Positions 1-11,645 of a stretch of 64,000 nucleotides of DNA are shown piece by piece. Position 1 is the first letter of the stretch. The number at the start of each line of letters is the position of its first letter. The stretch is from NCBI GenBank assembly GCA_024734495.1, contig JALMQS010000426.1, positions 470,184-534,183 on the forward strand. The letters run 5' to 3'. A program made the position numbers and the translations under genes. The notes beneath the pieces are model-generated. The model was not told the DNA's origin and did no database searches. It was given only the letters and a program-made list of their open reading frames with translations. Origin of the DNA: Forficula auricularia (Eukaryota; Arthropoda; Insecta; Dermaptera; Forficulidae).

Positions 1-155
1 TTTAAGAGGTCGCTCAAGATTTTTAAAAATTTCCAAAATTGTAGAAAATTGATTTTTTTCTCGTCATGTTATTATTGCCTATGTTGAAAATTATAAATAT
101 TCTGAAGATTTCAAGTCGATATATCAATTTATAGAGGTCGCTCAAGATTTGTTTA
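1..155 (-). repeat. Inverted copy of 1180-1320
   Basis: The reverse complement of this stretch matches about 1180-1320 (ATCTTGAGCGACCTCT, TATAAATTGATATAT, AATATTTATAATTTTC). The two copies bracket the Rep1 copy between them. The short frames here are not genes. Confidence 0.65.
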
Positions 156-293
156 ATTTTTATAGTTGTAATTTTTTTTTTAATGTTTTTTCTTCGTGTC
201 TCGAGCTTCATTTCTATTCATTAAGATGTCAACAAAAAATTAATAATAATAATAATAATATATAGGTTCCTCGAAAACATCTAAAGTACTAAT

Positions 294-1167
294 TTAATAA
301 ATTGACACGTTCTAATGTGGCCATCCACTTGACTTTACCATACAGCATACACTTCTGGTTGAGTTTGGTACAAGGGTCTAGATTTTCATTTTTTGGCCCT
401 ACAACCCCCTCCCCCCACCATTTCGGGAGGTTAGTTTTTGAATTTATAGACTTCTGGGGGCACTGATTATGCATAGAAAATATCGTTGAGTTTAGTCCAA
501 AGGCCTAGATTTTCATTTTTTGAACCCCCCATTTTGGGTGGTTTGTGTTTGCATTTTTTGTGTTCTGGGGTCCCACTGATTATGTATAGAAAATTTGGTT
601 GAGTTTGTTGGTTGATTTTTATTTATGCCCCCCCCCCCCCCCCCCCACCTAATTTTGCCGCCAGAAAAAAAATATTTTCGTTATTATAGGTTCATTTTAT
701 AGTATATTTCATTTTTTCTTGTTTTTTAGTTTAAAAATATTACAATTTTAAATTTTAACCCCCCACCCCTTCCACTCCCCTTAATTTTGGGTCGATATGC
801 ACCAAAATCTAATAAGCTCTTAATCTCAATGCATCAAAACTACGTGTGAAATTTGGTTTTGATATTCACACTAGTTTTTAAGGTAGCTCGTCCACAAAAA
901 TTTGGTAACACACGGATTAACAACATTTTGACAAAACGGTTATTATCTCGGAAAATAGAATTTTTCAATGTTTACTTATTAGAGCTTTTTTGTAGAATTT
1001 TTCAATGTTTACTTATTAGAGCTTTTTTGTAGACTGAAATGCCATGGTTTTGTCCAAATTTTTTAATCAAAATAGTTTAAGCCGTTTTTGAGATATTTCG
1101 AAAAAAAAGCAAAAAACACTTTTTCCATGCACGATTATAATACTTGACCATACCCTGTATGATAAGT
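294..1167 (+). repeat. Rep1 repeat, copy A
   Basis: The inner termini ACTTTACCATACAG (332-345) and CTGTATGATAAGT (1155-1167) form an imperfect inverted repeat. Near the left are two or three tandem subunits of about 130 bp (GGTTGAGTTT, CTAGATTTTCATTTTT). C-rich tracts (628-646, 759-780), a conserved region with TTTTGGGTCGATATGC and TTTTTGAGATATTTCG, and CATGCACGATTATAATACTT near the right end follow. No ORF of meaning. It may be a non-autonomous DNA element. Confidence 0.65.
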
Positions 1168-1839
1168 AAAAATTAAAAAAAATCTTGAACGACCTCTATA
1201 AATTGATATATAGACTTGAAATTTTCAGAATATTTATAATTTTCAATAATATGACAAGAAAAAAAACAATTTTCTAGAATTTTGGAAATTTTTAAAAATC
1301 TTGAGCGATCTCTTAAAATGTTTTAATCGAGCTATATTTGTTGAAGTTATCATCAGCCTCAGTCTTGAATTGTTTCGGATAGTCCGCCCTCCTCCCTCTC
1401 TCCTTATCATATGTTCACCTTCACTCCTCACCTGACCTCTCTCTGATAAAAATTACATTTGAATAAACACTATTTCTTTGCCAGTTACTTTCTGTTGCTT
1501 CTGACGATGGGTTAGCCACCCGAAATATATATATCCAGATTAAAGTCTCTCCAAAAATAAGTTCGTTTTATTTTTATATTTTAATGTCTAATGTGAAACC
1601 TACCAAGTATTTTTAATCCAAAAACTATTTCTTTTATGTATATGTCTACTTTAATTTATGCAAGCTCCCATATATATCCTGCCCCCCCTCCCCCAAATCA
1701 TACGAGAACAAAAAATTTATATCCTTATTTAAAATTATTGAGCTAGTTATTTGGAGCGGAGGAAAGCTGACAACTATTGAAATAAAAATGCACAAGTATT
1801 TTCTTCAATTTACATTAATTCTAGCCCTTTCAACCAAAC

Positions 1840-2085
1840 TATGTAGCTATACAAAATTTGGTTAGTTTTTACATTTCTAGCCTTCTGGGTGTTCACAGAA
1901 TATATATACAAAATTTGGTTGAGTTTGGTCAAAAAGGCTAGAATTTTCATTTTTTATCATCCCTCCCATTTTGGGTAGTTAGTTTTTCCATTTCTAGCCT
2001 TTTGGGGCCCACAGAATATGTATACAAAATTTGGTTGAGTTTTGTCGAAAGGGCTAGAATTTTCATTTTTGATCCCACCCCCCAT
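1840..2085 (+). repeat. Two tandem ~115-bp units related to the Rep1 left end
   Basis: ATACAAAATTTGGTTGAG followed by GGCTAGAATTTTCATTTTT occurs twice (about 1907 and 2022), with CCATTTTGGGTAGTTAG between. It is the same paragraph as in Rep1, without the rest of the element. Confidence 0.6.
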
Positions 2086-2243
2086 TTTTTTTGTCTGATA
2101 ATGTTTAAAACACATTTAAAAAATATATATTTTATGTTCTTTTCAAAAATATATTCAGTTTTTTTCTAGTTAAATTTTTCATTTTTTATATCTCTTCAAA
2201 ATGTGGTAGAACTTTATGCCCCGCCTTGTAGATATATATTTGA

Positions 2244-2337
2244 ATGTTTATTTGTATCAAGCAGAGGATAACCTCTTTGTTTTTCTTTATGATTCAACAG
2301 CTCTGCTATCCTCGGCAAAACAAAATCTTTTCAATTA
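2244..2337 (+). repeat. Dispersed hairpin unit (~95 nt), copy 1
   Basis: The unit reads TTATTTG, (A/C)ATCAAGCAGAGGA, ACCTCTTTGTTT, CTCTTTATGA, TCAACA(A/G)CTCTGCT, (A)CTCTCGGCAAAA and ends TTTTCAATT. AGCAGAG pairs with CTCTGCT, with GAGG/CCTC nested inside, giving a hairpin. Other copies or part copies lie at 2596-2690, 5377-5427, 12411-12494, 23571-23640, 30066-30160, 36289-36336, 59302-59352 and 63296-63345 on plus, and at 4829-4918, 22386-22447, 31263-31338 and 59151-59236 on minus. Confidence 0.75.
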
Positions 2338-2595
2338 AATAAATTTTAGGCTGTCAAAGATAAAATGACCATATTTCGGGAAAGTTCAAGTGGAAAGCTT
2401 ACAATTTTTGTAGCAAAATGTTTGAGGAACAGGTTTGGGTGAAAAAGAATAAATAAACCCGCCTCCTACATATTTTGGTTCACGTGAGAAAATTTATTTT
2501 AATTCATTTTATCAAAAAAGAACAAAATATTATCAAGTGTCCGATTTTTTTGCTGTTGAGTGTATATATGGTATATATATAATACAATCACTTAC

Positions 2596-2690
2596 GTATG
2601 TTTATTTGCATCAAGCGGGTGAACAGCCTCATTGATTTCTTCTTAAAAATCAGCAATTCTGGTATTCTTAGTGACAAAATCTTTTCAATT
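2596..2690 (+). repeat. Dispersed hairpin unit, diverged copy
   Basis: It aligns end to end with the 2244 copy (ATGTTTATTTGCATCAAGC at the start, AAATCTTTTCAATT at the end), with changes in the stem. It is in the same orientation, 350 bp downstream. Confidence 0.6.
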
Positions 2691-2858
2691 GTACTTTAAA
2701 TTCATTCTACATCTTATGGTGTCTCCTGTAATTTAGATTTTCCTCTCATCCAGTTTTTAATTTCACCTTGAGAACACACTTTCTTTGATGCATTGATAAC
2801 TGCATATTTTACATTTTGCAAAATATTTTTTCGAGATTTATTAAAATTAAGGAATTAT

Positions 2859-3334
2859 GCAATTGGATGTTGATGAAAGCAGTCCACGGTGGTTGTAAAA
2901 AAATAAGACTATAGAGGTTTTATTATTTTACATTTATTTGTTAAACCGACGTTTCGGAGATTTATTCTCTCCTTCTTCAGGGTAACAAAAAGTCAATGAA
3001 AGTAGTTCAAAACATAATTACTTTCTGTCTCCTTTTACAATGCCAAAAAAACTTGCTTGTTACTTTATTTTCTATTCGAGATAGAAAAAAAATTTTATAA
3101 TGTTTTTTTGGCATTGTAAAAGGAGACAGAAAGTAATTTTGTTTTGAACTACTTTCATTGACTTTTTGTTACCCTGAAGAAGGAGAGAATAAATCTCCGA
3201 AACGTCGGTTTAACAAATAAATGTAAAATAATAAAACCTCTATAGTCTTATTTTTTTACAACCACCGTGGACTGCTTTCATCAACATCCAATTGCATATT
3301 TATACCAGTCCGTCTCCTAAAGAAAATCTCTATC
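2859..3334. mobile_element. Fold-back (inverted-dimer) element with hammerhead-like arms
   Basis: Near-perfect arms (about 2859-3052 and 3102-3297) surround a 50-nt loop. The right side carries a short unique tail (ACCAGTCCGTCTCC...CTATC). A 14-bp direct repeat, AATTAAGGAATTAT (2845-2858 and 3335-3348), flanks it. Each arm has CTGAAGA, a GGAGA/TCTCC stem and GAAACGTC. No ORF. Confidence 0.8.
3165..3217 (+). ncRNA. Hammerhead-like motif in fold-back arm
   Basis: TTTGTT-ACC, CTGAAGA, A, GGAGA-GAATAAA-TCTCC, GAAAC, GTC, GGT-TT-AACAAA. Stem I pairs ACC/GGT and TTTGTT/AACAAA around a small bulge. Stem II is 5 bp. There is no loop between GAAAC and GTC, so stem III could form only between two molecules (ACGT is self-complementary). 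The left arm has the same motif on minus, but its flanks differ. Confidence 0.45.
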
Positions 3335-3657
3335 AATTAAGGAATTATTTCGTCCATTTTTTAAGCATGTTTATGTATCGTTGTAGAGTAACAACAGTGT
3401 CGAATTTTGCTTTGTTTTTTGTAAATATACCAGTAAATAGTAAAACTGTTGTAGTAAACTGAGAAATATTGATTATTTTTTTCAAAGTTGAACATTTCGA
3501 AATCATCGTCGGATAAAAGATCATTTATTTGTTAGAGATTATAGTAATTAATAGGGATTCGGGTGTTATTGCAAGGTGAAACATCTTTAATAAAGATAAA
3601 AGTAAATAAATTTTATATGCAATATAGAATATAATTTCGAAAGCCTTCGATACTATA

Positions 3658-4541
3658 CCAGGTGTATGCATATGAAATGAGCCTTTTTTATGAAAATAAA
3701 ACACTTTTTTTAAATAGGAAAAAAAAAATATTTTATTCAAAGTACTCTCCATCACTTTCTACACATTTTGACAACCTTTCTGGCAATTGGTGGATCCCCT
3801 TCCAAAAAAACTGCTGGACTTTGGAAGAAAACCATTCATTGACCCATTTTTCTACTTCTTCGTAAGTTTTGAAGTGCTGCTCTTTAAGTGCGTGGCCCAT
3901 CGACGAAAACAGGTGGTAGTCGGAAGGAGCCAGGTCTGGTGAGTAAGCCGCATGGGGTAGCAATTCCCAGTTGAGTGCTTCCAGCGTATCCTGAACCGTT
4001 TTTGCTTTACGTGAAGGAGCATTGTCATGAAGAAAAATCACTTTATGTTGCCTTTTTTGATATTATGGCCGTTTTTCCTGCAATGCACGGTTCAAATCAA
4101 ATAATTGCTGTTGGTAGCGTTTAGCATTTACAGTTTCAGCAGGTTTCAATAGCTCATGATAGACGACACCTTTCTGGTCACATCGTCATCGTCATCGTCA
4201 TCCCATCGTCAACATTGAAACCATCTTTTGCATGTTGCTAATGATAGAGGATGAGTGCTATAAGCTTCTTCAAGCATTCGGTGAGATTCTGTCGCGTTTT
4301 TCTTTAAATGATAACAAAAAATTTAATGCTGTCGGCATATCGTATGCTCTAGACACAAAATTCCACATTTTTAACACAATAATTTTTTATGTTGTTGTAG
4401 TTCGAATCAAATTATCAACACTGAACGTTGTTGACAGATGACAAAGCAATGAAAAAATAATAAGTTTATAGTTCGTTCAAAATAAAAATAACCTATACTC
4501 CCACCTATCGTAAAAGGCTCATTTCATATGCATACACCTGG
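3658..4541 (-). mobile_element. mariner-type transposon, deleted, with broken transposase
   Basis: Inverted repeats beginning CCAGGTGTATGCATATGA are flanked by TA (3656-3657 and 4542-4543). The minus strand at 4041-3733 encodes the transposase C-terminus with HDNAPS (second catalytic Asp) and YSPDLAPSDYHLF (third catalytic Asp). Just upstream there is an in-frame stop, then VVYHELLKPAETVN, then a (GATGAC)n tract (about 4183-4202) where normal coding is lost. At 884 bp it is shorter than the usual roughly 1.3 kb mariner. It cannot be autonomous. Confidence 0.85.
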
Positions 4542-4550
4542 TATATAGTA

Positions 4551-5248
4551 GGGTGCTCCTTATTTTGGATATTTTCAAATATTTACGCTGACAGAGGCTC
4601 ATATGATTAGAAATAAATAAATAAAAAAAATATCCCCCAAGTTTCAAGTCTCTATCTCAATTTTAACATAGTGATAGACAGTGATTAAGTTTCCCATCTA
4701 AATAACATGGGGTTTTTGGCATTGAACGATCAATTTTTTATTCAGGCTAAAGTAATGGTTCAATCTTTCAGAATTTTTACAGATTTTTAGCTATTATAAT
4801 TTTGGAGCCTATAACTTACTAATATTGAAGGAGGCAATAAAAGAGTGTGTCTTCTGCTGGAATTATTCCATTTTGCTACCCTCGGCACAAAAACTTTCAA
4901 TTTAACCTACTAATACTAAGGTATAGGAGTATTTTATCTAGATGTAACTCCAAAATTATAATAGCTAAAAATCTGTAAAAATTCTGAAGTATAGCTACTA
5001 TTATAAGGATAAAGCCTACAGAGTTTCAAATTTTTTGAACCATTACTTTGGCCGGAATAATAAATTGATCGTTCAATGCCAAAAACCCCATGTTATTTAG
5101 ATGGGGAAATTAATTTCTGTGTAGCACTAGGTTAAAATTGAGATAGAGACTTGAAACTCTTGGGAGGATATTTTTTTTTTATTTATTTCTAATCATATGA
5201 GCCCCTGTCAGCGTAAATATTCGAAAATATCCAAAATAAAGAGCACCC
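4551..5248. mobile_element. Long-TIR MITE with TA duplication
   Basis: Ends GGGTGCTCCTTATTTTGG and CCAAAATAAAGAGCACCC are flanked by TA (4549-4550, 5249-5250). The imperfect arms run about 260 bp each. The central part (4829-4918) contains one copy of the dispersed hairpin unit. No ORF. It starts 10 bp from the mariner. Confidence 0.75.
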
Positions 5249-5249
5249 T

Positions 5250-6842
5250 AATATATGGTATAGTCTTTTTCATCAGTCTTTTTAATTAAAAATATTTTAT
5301 CTGTTCTTTCTCATAAGCACTTAATATTCGATTGGACGCAAACTCATGTTGGTAATAAGGATATTTTAACTTTCAAACAATTCGCATCGAGCAGAGAACA
5401 ACCTCATTCACTTCCTCTTAATTATAACTTTTAATTAATATTAGGTACAATAAAAATGTTAATTTGATAAATATACTATCTGTAAACTAAGTTGAAATTG
5501 TGAAAAATAATTTCTGAAAGTTCAATATTATACAGGGATATTCACAGGGAGTAAAAAAACTTTGGGAAATTCTTGGAGGGAGGGTCATTTTTTATGAACA
5601 TGAATATAGGACCTATTTAAATTCTTTACCTATGGCTGATAAAAATTTGTTAAAAAATATGGACCTGCATTTAATTAATACTAATTTAACAATGAAAACA
5701 ACACACAATTAAATTAATTGTTATTTTGATAAGGAAAGGTATTGCTCGAAATATGCTCCTTGAGATAGTATGCAAGTTTGATACCTGTAGTGAATGACCA
5801 TAAACCCGAAGCATCACATTGTTGTTGAGTTGTTTGACGTGCAGCATTCATTTTTCTTTGCAACAATTGTTCGTGAGTATTTATTTCAAAACTGTAAAAA
5901 GAAATACTTTAGCTGGACCTAAAGGTATTATTTTTTGTTTTTAATATCAAATGTGTGTTTTTTCATTGTTAAATAAATATTTTCTTATATAAAATTTTGA
6001 TCAGCTGTTGTTCAATAAGAATTTGAAATAGGACTTATGTTTATTTGTTCAGATAATAATTTGTATTGCTTAAGATGACCGCTCATCAAATTCCAAGAGC
6101 TTTTTAAACTGGATGAGAATTAGCATGTCCAAAAAAGTATTTTGTATCAGGGGGCACAGGCAAGTTCGATTCGAGCGGGCGTGCACAGCCAGACTGTACA
6201 TTTACAGGAACTCGAGCCATTTTGGCGCCTCTGTAACTTTCCACGGGAAACCTGAACATGGCTGAAATTTTTTCCTCAATATTGATCCATTAGCTTAACT
6301 AAATTACGAAATTTCATATTTCTATTGTTTATACCGTTCAAGTTAGATGTTAGAAGAAGCCAAAGATAGGCTTTTTCGTCACACGACCGACTTTGAACCC
6401 ATCAAAATTCCTAGAAGTACTTCCGCCGATCCTAGAATCCCTGAAATTTGACATGCAGGTAAAGCTTGGCACATTAATAAAGGAGGAAATTGAAAAAACC
6501 CAAATTCAGGGCCTCAAATGAAAGGATGAAATTGTTAGGCTAAATTAACATACCTATAGTATAATCAGTAGAGATTGTGGTGTTGGTGACAGTATCCTTA
6601 ACTCATAGTAAATGCATATTAAATAAAATATCTATTTACTCTTATCTTTACCTATAGTATATTAAAAATAAAGCGAATCCTAGAATGATGAAATATGGAA
6701 CAGTGTAATAGTTTGAAGAACTAATAAAGTGAGAAATAGAAAAATGGAACTTTTTCTTCATCAGCCCTTGATATAAAGGCGTGAAGCTTGCAGGCTATAA
6801 ACACACGTATCTTTTAAAAAATTGCCAAGTTCAATTAATAGA
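5250..6842. other. No gene seen
   Basis: AT-rich sequence with one partial hairpin unit (5377-5427). TTCATCAGTC at 5267-5276 and TTTCGAAAGCCTTCG at 3635-3649 may be the two halves of one hammerhead-like element split by the mariner and the MITE. A GTTCGATTCGAGCGG motif at about 6155 has a relative at 36080. Confidence 0.5.
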
Positions 6843-7372
6843 AGCCGTTTGCCAAAAAATGGAATGAGATTGAACGTGCCGCCAAGCTCAACATAATCAT
6901 ATTTTTAATAAATGAGTCGATAATATAGTAATCTCCTCAATTAAAAACCATGTTTTTCATTTTACAATTACATGTCTATCTATTTTTATTGATTTCAAAT
7001 TTTTTAGTTGAAATTATTTCTCTAAAACTTGGCAATTTACGAATTATATTATTATTGTTATTGTTTTTTAGGGCTTCCGCCTCTCCCCTTTTAGCCCTAT
7101 GATCCTCCCCACGTATGATCTCATGATATGACAGTTCAATCTCATGACATAATCATGGCTACATAGCAATACGTAAATGCCAAATTTTCAAAAAAATAAT
7201 TTCAACTAAAAACAGAGCAATCAATAAATATAGAGATAGACATGTAAAATGAAAAAACATGCGTTTTAATTGGAAGTTACTATCATATAATAAGCAGCCT
7301 TCGACTCATTTACTGAGTTGATGATGTTGAACTTGGCAGCACATTAGATCTCAACCCTTTTGCCAGCAAGTT
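6843..7372. mobile_element. Palindromic MITE-like element
   Basis: Inverted arms of about 200 nt (GCCAAGCTCAACAT...GGCAATTTACG against CGTAAATGCC...ATGTTGAACTTGGC) surround a centre at about 7045-7160. That centre holds TTAGGGCTTCCGCC and CTTTTAGCCCTATG. No ORF and no clear duplication. Confidence 0.6.
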
Positions 7373-7619
7373 AAGCTATTTCAAAATATCAGAAGTGTTG
7401 AATTTTTTCGTGCTCCTGCCACTAACGAACTCTAGGAATTGGCCAATCTTTTCTTCTTCAATAGACTTACTTGTCTACAAACGATTGCTAGAAATTAAAA
7501 TAAAATTAAATAAATAAATATTTTAAATAACTAAGTTATAATGAAAGGCAGTCCATAAATTACTTAAATTTTATTTCAAATTCCGTCGTTTCGGAGAACT
7601 TTTCTCCTTCTTCAGGAGT

Positions 7620-7925
7620 ATTGAATCATCATCATCATTGAGTATACAGATCCTAAGACTGGTTTTGATGCAACAATCAACGGACGGACGGATTGTCTCC
7701 ACTCGACTCTGTCCCCCGCCAGCTGTTTGACCTCTCTAAATGTCTGGGATCCTATATCCCCTATTATTTGGTTGAAATATTCTAATCTGGGCCTTCCCCT
7801 TTTCTTTCCCACCTCCCCTCCAAGATATCCCTAAGTAGTCCCCATGTGCCCCATCATCTGACCTCTTCTCTTCTTCAGACTCTTCCACAAGGTTCTTCTT
7901 CTCCGATTCTTGAATATATTAACTA
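7620..7925 (-). mobile_element. LINE 3' end fragment
   Basis: The minus-strand frame reads GKKRGRPRLEYFNQIIGDIG, then VKQLAGDRVEWRQSV, and ends in a (GAT)n microsatellite. This is the C-terminus of the same LINE family as 54580-55883. Only the last part of the ORF is present. Confidence 0.75.
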
Positions 7926-8024
7926 AGTATACTTACGATATAATGTTGAAAAGTATTGTAATATTGTTGTTATCACTGAAAAGAGAGACAAATGGGAGCC
8001 GAGTTATACTCACCCATCAATAAC

Positions 8025-8080
8025 TATTCAATACCCTGAAGAAGGAGAGAAAAGGTCTCCGAAACGTCGGAATTTGAATA
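8025..8080 (+). ncRNA. Hammerhead-like motif in fold-back arm
   Basis: TATTCA, ATA, CC, CTGAAGA, A, GGAGA...TCTCC, GAAAC, GTC, GG, AATT, TGAATA. Stem I pairs CC/GG and TATTCA/TGAATA around an internal loop, although its sequence differs from the 3165 copy. The left-arm copy (7612-7585, minus) has GAC instead of GTC. Confidence 0.45.
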
Positions 8081-8173
8081 AAATTTAAATAATTTATGGA
8101 CTGCCTTTCATTATAACCTACTTATTTCGCTTACCAGTCCTGTCTTTCTAAGAAATTAAATAAAATTAAATTA

Positions 8174-8974
8174 TTTAAAATAATTAATATTTTAACTTTT
8201 TAAAAAAGAAAATATTTGTTCGTAGACGCCTGAAAGGCGAGCAATTGGTGAACATGGACTTTTCTAGTTAGTCCAATAAATAGAAATCCATTTAAGAATA
8301 ATCTTCTAGATCCACATCGTGGCATCAAATCCAATAGAGAACGAAAAATTCAAATTTTTTTTCATATTAAAAAAAAAAAAAAAAAGGAATGGAAAAAGGA
8401 CCGAAGCTAAAAGAAAAATATGAATTAATATGAAATTCAAAATCAAATATTTGAAATCTCTTTCACGACGTGAGTGATATATGGCCTCTTTTAAATAAAA
8501 TTCAAACAAGTCCAACAAAAAATAAGACATTTTAATGTGAGTACAAAATTATACAAAAATTTTGTCATAAATAGATAGTCAACAGTCCCAGGTAAAAATT
8601 GGAGGGACCTTTTGTCCATCGAGGCAGGTTAAATATATTTTATAATGCAAGAAGGCAAAACGCGGCGAAACAATATTCATTAAAAAAGAGGTCCAGAAGA
8701 AATCCTAGGAATTCGGGGCTTGATAAAAAACAGACAAATGGATTCTGTGAGGATTTAATAAATAAAAAACAAATCAATTGTCTAGTTCATTAGTCAAAAA
8801 GTAGATTAATATATTGTTTATTTTTTAATTTTAGGATTACGATCTCTAAATATGATTTATAAATATTTATTAACTTCAGATATTTATTAACTTCAGAAAT
8901 TCACTTCTCCATAATCAGATGAATCTTATTGATCTCTCGTTAATACATTTTTTCGTTGAGGAAATTATAAAAAT
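8174..8974. other. No gene seen
   Basis: A/T-rich, with a poly-A run near 8371. The short open frames have no recognisable domain or codon pattern. Confidence 0.5.
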
Positions 8975-9565
8975 TCCGTTAGGTTGTATAATCAACTGGT
9001 GTTCACCACACGACTTTCATATTATCATTTATTTGAAATCATCGCGACACTACTAATTTACACCCCCTTCCTTTATTTCGTCTTTTTTATTTTCTCAAAA
9101 ACGGCTCTAACGATTTTTAAAAAATTAGTGTCATGAGTTATTAGTTGTGTCAAAATTTGTAATCCGATTGAAAATTTGACACAATAACTCATGAATACAG
9201 TAATTTAAAAAAAAAATCGTTAAATCCGTTTTTTGAGAAAATAAAAAAAATGAAAAATCTTTTATGTAAATGTCCACTTCCAGTTTTCCGATTTCAACCA
9301 AAAGCTTGCTGTACCTGCTCCTTCTAGCCTATATCGAGCTTAAGTTTCGAATTTCGTATCTCTGAGACTTATGGTTGCGAAACGAGTAAGTGTATATAAC
9401 AATACTTACATACATACGTACGCACTGACCACTGGATTTTTGGCACCTTTTTGGCCTCTGAGGACCACAATATCCGGTTTTATGTTCCAAACCGGTTTCC
9501 GACTATTAAGGGCTTCCGATTCCTTCCATCTAGAAGTTACAAAATGAAATTAGCTTATTTCATCG
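8975..9565 (+). repeat. Rep2 repeat, copy 1
   Basis: From AATCAACTGGTGTTCACC through CCATCTAGAAGTTA. The middle is a small palindrome around the ...CGTTTTTGAGAAAAT blocks. Landmarks: AAGCTTGCTGTAC, TATATCGAGCTTAAGTTTCG, GACCACAATATCCGG. Confidence 0.65.
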
Positions 9566-10281
9566 CAATACTTCCACATTATATTTTATGAATATAAATG
9601 TGAAAGTAAAAATGGCTACTTTGACCTCCCACACACTGTCATTTTAAATTAAATTAATTTAAAAAAAAAAATAAAATAAAAAAATAGGTTCTATTCTTCT
9701 TAATGAGATTATTTCAATTTCAAAAAAATATTTTTCATTTACGATTCGTCTCACCCCTTAAATAATCACCCGATTAAAATATCCATTTGATTTTTTTATT
9801 TCGCTGAAAAATAATACACATAACTTGTATATTTCCAGTTTGTATCTTATTTAGTTTATGAGCTACAATAGAACACATTGCTCTGATGGACGGGTATCGT
9901 GACATTACTAATTTGGTCTCGTTTTAGGAACGGAACACTAAAAAATTTGGCGTGACTCAACACGTCCTAGTGCTCCTCAAATATATATCATTCTAATTTC
10001 ATTATTACTCAAAATATAAATAAAATAAACAAGAAATACTTTACTTTAGTAATGGAAATTTTATATTCCTGAAACAATTCGATTTTGAGATTTGTAATGG
10101 TTTTTGAGCAGTCTAAATGAAGTAATAGGAAATAGAAGTTTTGAATACATATTTAATTGTGCTATCGATGTAAATAAGTCATTATGATTTTTGTTTTAGC
10201 CATTGGGATTTTAAATATAATTTTTCTGTGAGTTGTGATTTTAAGTAAAATAATTAACCATTATGGATAAATTAACAAATA
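9566..10281. other. No gene seen
   Basis: AT-rich, unassigned. It follows directly from the Rep2 copy and may include more of that repeat. Confidence 0.5.
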
Positions 10282-11181
10282 AGGTCAGGTGGGGTAACTG
10301 GCCCAGCTTCTTTTGTTTTCCCAAGGATAGTACTCCATATTTTTGGCTATAACTAAGCTTCCTCACAATTTATAGATCTCGTGACTATATTAATTGAAAG
10401 ATGAAATTTTCTTCAAATAATCATGATACTTTCAACTTTTGATTATTCAAAATTTTGGAATTATCTTAAGTTGAATGTAAAGTTTTGCGGTTGGCCCAGT
10501 TAAACGCGTTGTGGGGTAATTGGACCAGCCCAGCCTATTTGCTGTTTTTTTAATTTTTAACATCTTTTGAGCAGTTGGACATGTTCCCCTATCCCTCAAG
10601 GCCCTGGCCGTAGGTAGAATTAGTCTCATTTGTATATGGATTAAAAATAATCAAAGATGTAAGCGATTCGGGGTAATTGGGCCCTGACTAGGCTGGCCCA
10701 GTTGCACCAAGACCTCTATTTTTTTATTCTATTGAATTTTTTAAGGTAGATAAGTTTAAACGCCAAGTATAATTTTTAAAATCGATTTTTATTACAGAAA
10801 ATACAAAAAAGTATCATAAATCAAACAACTAAACAAAATAATTTCATTTTACCCATTGAAATAAAGTTAAATAAGTTCCTTATGCTTAAGAAAGCCTTAA
10901 TTAAGTACTTACTCAAGTCTCAATATTTTCAAGGAACTGGGTAAGGCAACTAGGTAAGAAGTAAACACATAACTAGGTAAATAAGTAAATAAGTAATTAA
11001 CTTAACTAAGTAGTTAAGTATAAAATAAACTTAAAGAAATTTCTCTAATTCAGGAACACTGAAAATTTCCCACCAATATGAAAAAGTGAATTGCGCTAAA
11101 AAATGCGTTAAAATTAAAAAGCTCTGGGGTTACAGGACCCCTGGCCCAGTCGCCCCCGGCCCCAGTTACCCCACCTGACCT
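10282..11181. mobile_element. MITE with TA duplication and internal repeats of its own end
   Basis: Ends AGGTCAGGTGGGGTAACTGG and CCAGTTACCCCACCTGACCT are flanked by TA. The motif GGGGTAA(C/T)TGG(A/G)CC, or its reverse, recurs inside (about 10490, 10512, 10666, 10695 and 11140). Such subterminal repeats are typical transposase-binding sites. No ORF. A (TA)n tract follows. Confidence 0.75.
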
Positions 11182-11645
11182 TATATTATATATATATATA
11201 TATATATATACCAATGGAGGGCTGTAACTTTTCAACAAGGGATGCTGTCCAAAAAGGTACCTTTCATTTTTTGAAATTTTATTTTAATTTTGCTTTTTTT
11301 TTTCAAATATCATTGAATACGGCATCATTTTTCTTATTTTTCAAATTTAACATTAGATTTTTAAAAAATATTTTTGGGACCTCACCCCAAACGGATACTG
11401 CTTTGTATGAGTGAGGGTAGGAATCAGAAGTTAAATCTTGTGACTTAAACTCCACACTCCCTGAGATGGAAATCAACCATCTTCCACAAAAAATCTGCCT
11501 GTCCTATAAGAAAATCTTAAATTTCTCCTAATTCTAATGCTATAAGCAAGCTATGACTTGTCTATAGCACTCTTAGTTATTTCCTTATTTCCCATCGAAT
11601 ATATATTGAGAGTTCTTAGAAATGGATTAGTCCAAAGATTCTCGA

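Larger units (their letters stand above)
7514..8151. mobile_element. Fold-back (inverted-dimer) element with hammerhead-like arms and a LINE in its loop
   Basis: The outer arms (about 7535-7630 and 8022-8120) are inverted repeats, both containing GGCAGTCCAT and the CTGAAGA...GAAAC motif. The loop holds a LINE 3' end (7620-7925). An A/T-rich imperfect direct repeat of about 22 bp (7491-7513, 8152-8173) is a possible target-site duplication. The right end (ACCAGTC...) resembles the ends of the fold-backs at 2859 and 50156. Confidence 0.65.

Noticed and set aside
4183..4202. GATGAC/TCATCG repeats in the mariner as a CRISPR-like or coding repeat
   Set aside because: It is a short hexamer microsatellite inside a dead transposase.
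11050..11238. 62-codon minus frame at the end of the TA-flanked MITE
   Set aside because: It is formed by the TA tract and the GC-rich inverted repeat and is not protein-like.
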